Origin: an uncultured Lachnospiraceae bacterium
GTDB taxonomy: Bacteria > Bacillota > Clostridia > Lachnospirales > Lachnospiraceae
Assembly (NCBI GenBank): GCA_946633495.1
Contig: CAMPAX010000120.1
Location: forward strand, 1 to 7,140
Direction: 5' to 3'
Length of the DNA: 7,140 nucleotides
The notes beneath the pieces were generated by a model that worked only from the letters and a program-made list of their open reading frames with translations, did not search any database and was not told where the DNA came from. The position numbers and the translations under genes are program-made. Shown here in pieces: positions 5,556 to 7,140 of the stretch (position 1 is its first letter; every line of letters begins with the position of its first letter).

Positions 5556-6635
5556 ATGGGAGAACTGAATCGAAAACTGATCCTGGAGGATGGAAGCGTG
5601 TATTACGGAACCGGTTTCGGAGCAGACCGGGACGCGGTCTGCGAGATCGTCTTTAATACCTCCATGGCAGGCTACCAGGAGATCGTATCGGATCCGTCCT
5701 ATACGGATCAGGCAATCGTAATGTCTTATCCGCTGATCGGGAATTATGGAATCACCGACGAGGATTTTGAAAGCAAAATGCTGGGCCTGGGAGCCCTGAT
5801 TGTTCGGGATTATAACGATCTTCCGTCGAATTTCCGTTATACAAGAACCCTTTCGGAGCTTTTGGAGGAGAATCAGGTTCCGGGAGTGACCGGCGTGGAT
5901 ACCAGAAAGCTGGTACGGAGCATCCGGGATTTAGGAAGCCGGAGAGTGCTGGTGACACGTCCGAACGTATCCACGGAAGAAGGACTCCGCAGGATCGCCC
6001 AGACGCCGGTACCCCATGATGCGGTGGCCCGGGTCAGCAGCAAACGCCGCTGGTATGCCCGGACAGCTAACCCGAAATTCCGGGTGGTGGCCATTGACTG
6101 CGGCATGAAGACCAATATCGTCCGGAAGCTGAATCAGTACGGCTGCAATGTGACGGTGGTTCCTTATGATACCACTGCGGAAGAGATCCGGTTCATGAAC
6201 CCCGACGGCGTATTTATCTCCAATGGTCCCGGAGATCCGGAGGATGTAACCTGTGTGATCGAGACGCTGAAGCAGCTGAGAGGAGAGGTTCCCATGTTCG
6301 GGATCTGCCTCGGACATCAGCTTCTGTCGCTGGCGTACGGTGCAAAGACCTATAAACTGAAATTCGGACACCGTGGCGGAAATCATCCGGTAATGGATCT
6401 GGCAACCGGCAAGATCGAGATGACCAGCCAGAACCACAGCTATGCGGTGGATGAGAAGTCGGTGGAGGGAACGCCTCTGAAGATTTCCCATATCAACCTG
6501 CTTGACCACACGGTGGAGGGCATGGAAGTGCCGGAGGATAAGGTGTTCTCCGTGCAGTACCATCCGGAGAGCGCACCGGGCCCCCAGGACAGCACGTATC
6601 TGTTCGAGCGGTTTATCGAAAATATGTCTTCGTGA
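5556..6635 (+). CDS. carA: Carbamoyl phosphate synthase, small (glutaminase) subunit
   Basis: CarA hydrolyses glutamine and channels ammonia to CarB for carbamoyl phosphate synthesis, the shared precursor of arginine and pyrimidines. The 359-residue length is normal. The N-terminal CarA domain (1-150) shows LEDGSVYYGTGFG and FNTSMAGYQEIVSDPSY. The class I amidotransferase domain (about 176-357) has SNGPGDP (222-228), GICLGHQ with nucleophile Cys251 (249-255) and QYHPES with His336 and Glu338. The start at 5556 is chosen because GGAGGA lies 5 bases upstream and the protein then begins GELNRKLILEDG as in the family. An in-frame ATG at 5478 would add 26 residues translated from the attenuator hairpin and lacks a good ribosome binding site. 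The next gene follows after 12 bases and carB after that, so this is one operon controlled through the leader. Confidence 0.97.
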   Translation: MGELNRKLILEDGSVYYGTGFGADRDAVCEIVFNTSMAGYQEIVSDPSYTDQAIVMSYPLIGNYGITDEDFESKMLGLGALIVRDYNDLPSNFRYTRTLSELLEENQVPGVTGVDTRKLVRSIRDLGSRRVLVTRPNVSTEEGLRRIAQTPVPHDAVARVSSKRRWYARTANPKFRVVAIDCGMKTNIVRKLNQYGCNVTVVPYDTTAEEIRFMNPDGVFISNGPGDPEDVTCVIETLKQLRGEVPMFGICLGHQLLSLAYGAKTYKLKFGHRGGNHPVMDLATGKIEMTSQNHSYAVDEKSVEGTPLKISHINLLDHTVEGMEVPEDKVFSVQYHPESAPGPQDSTYLFERFIENMSS

Positions 6636-6647
6636 GGGGGATACACC

Positions 6648-7028
6648 ATGATCGAACCATTTGTGTATACACCAAAGGAAATGGATACACTCTACGGGGA
6701 AGTGGAACACGCGGCACAGAACCATACGCATATTGATATGTTCAAGCTGTCACGGATTGTCCGCCCCGGTGACTTTTATCTGGTGGGAGACGGGGCAAAC
6801 GGACTTCATTTTACCTTTGCAGGTCTGAAATGGGTGTACGAAGGAGAAATCTATATCTGTCTGATTCAGCCGCAGGTAACTCGGGATGTTCTGCCGAAAT
6901 GGTATCCCGTGATCACCGTAAATGACCGGGATCACAGTAGCTGGGGAAGAATGCATATGATCCGAAAGGAATACAGATACTGCAAGATGATCGACCCCGG
7001 TTGGGCGAGAGAAGATATAACGGAATAA
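6648..7028 (+). CDS. Hypothetical protein between carA and carB
   Basis: I do not recognise this 126-residue protein. It starts at ATG 6648 with a purine-rich GAGGGGG at 6634-6640, 12 bases after carA, and ends 20 bases before carB, so it should be co-transcribed and translated with both subunits. It is predicted soluble, with no signal peptide or membrane segment. It is rich in aromatic residues and His. Regions of alternating hydrophobic residues (GDFYLVGDGANGLHFTF, 41-57; YEGEIYICLIQPQ, 64-76) suggest a small beta-rich fold, and there is a distinctive HSSWGRMHMIRKEYRYCKM stretch (96-114). Base composition and codon use look like those of the neighbours. The setting suggests a link to carbamoyl phosphate synthesis or just a passenger; no function can be assigned. 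Confidence 0.85.
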   Translation: MIEPFVYTPKEMDTLYGEVEHAAQNHTHIDMFKLSRIVRPGDFYLVGDGANGLHFTFAGLKWVYEGEIYICLIQPQVTRDVLPKWYPVITVNDRDHSSWGRMHMIRKEYRYCKMIDPGWAREDITE

Positions 7029-7048
7029 TACTCATAAGGAGAAACATC

Positions 7049-7140
7049 ATGCCAAAGCGTACAGATATACATAAGGTGCTCGTCATCGGTTCCGGTCCGA
7101 TCGTGATCGGACAGGCGGCGGAATTTGACTATGCGGGAAC
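7049..7140 (+). CDS. carB: Carbamoyl phosphate synthase, large subunit, N-terminal fragment
   Basis: The first 30 codons of CarB, cut by the window end. CarB uses bicarbonate, two ATP and ammonia from CarA to make carbamoyl phosphate. The start MPKRTDIHKVLVIGSGPIVI is typical, and the following GQAAEFDYAGT completes the conserved opening of the first ATP-grasp half. A clear ribosome binding site AAGGAGA (7036-7042) lies 6 bases before ATG. It follows the unknown 126-residue gene by 20 bases in the same operon. Confidence 0.97.
   Translation, partial: MPKRTDIHKVLVIGSGPIVIGQAAEFDYAG

Noticed and set aside
5931..6731. 266-codon open frame on the - strand across carA and the next gene
   Set aside because: It overlaps conserved carA motifs and spans two genes in antisense, with no supporting initiation signals.

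Overview
The window reads as chromosomal housekeeping DNA of a Gram-positive Firmicute, most likely class Clostridia and probably Lachnospiraceae-like. This is inferred from the strong AGGAGG-type ribosome binding sites, a purF product with a cleavable propeptide and four iron-sulfur cysteines, an ANTAR regulator beside a glutamine synthetase gene, and an L,D-transpeptidase with cell-wall-binding-type repeats. No database comparison was possible, so the taxonomy is a suggestion. All genes lie on the + strand.

Layout: (1) 1-222, 3' end of pyrG (CTP synthase); (2) 325-1746, purF (PRPP amidotransferase); (3) 1747-1976, a promoter and a folded untranslated leader; (4) 1977-3149, a divergent glutamine synthetase family gene; (5) 3239-3829, an ANTAR RNA-binding regulator with a degenerate receiver domain, closed by a strong intrinsic terminator at 3847-3882; (6) 4017-5342, a membrane-anchored L,D-transpeptidase with its own promoter; (7) 5352-5555, a promoter followed by an attenuator-type leader; (8) 5556 to the end, carA, an unrecognised 126-residue gene, and the start of carB.

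Three of the enzymes use glutamine nitrogen (PyrG, PurF, CarA), and a glutamine synthetase homologue with an RNA-binding antiterminator-type protein sits between them, so the cluster has a glutamine and nucleotide theme. The transpeptidase is a separate cell-envelope unit.

The most interesting points are: a pair of mutually exclusive RNA folds in front of carA, with short candidate leader ORFs across the switching strand; a glutamine synthetase homologue that has lost several canonical catalytic residues; a neighbouring ANTAR protein whose receiver has Asn in place of the phosphorylatable Asp; a structured leader in front of the synthetase homologue; and an uncharacterised small gene between the two subunit genes of carbamoyl phosphate synthetase. 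No mobile elements, CRISPR arrays, rRNA or tRNA genes were seen.
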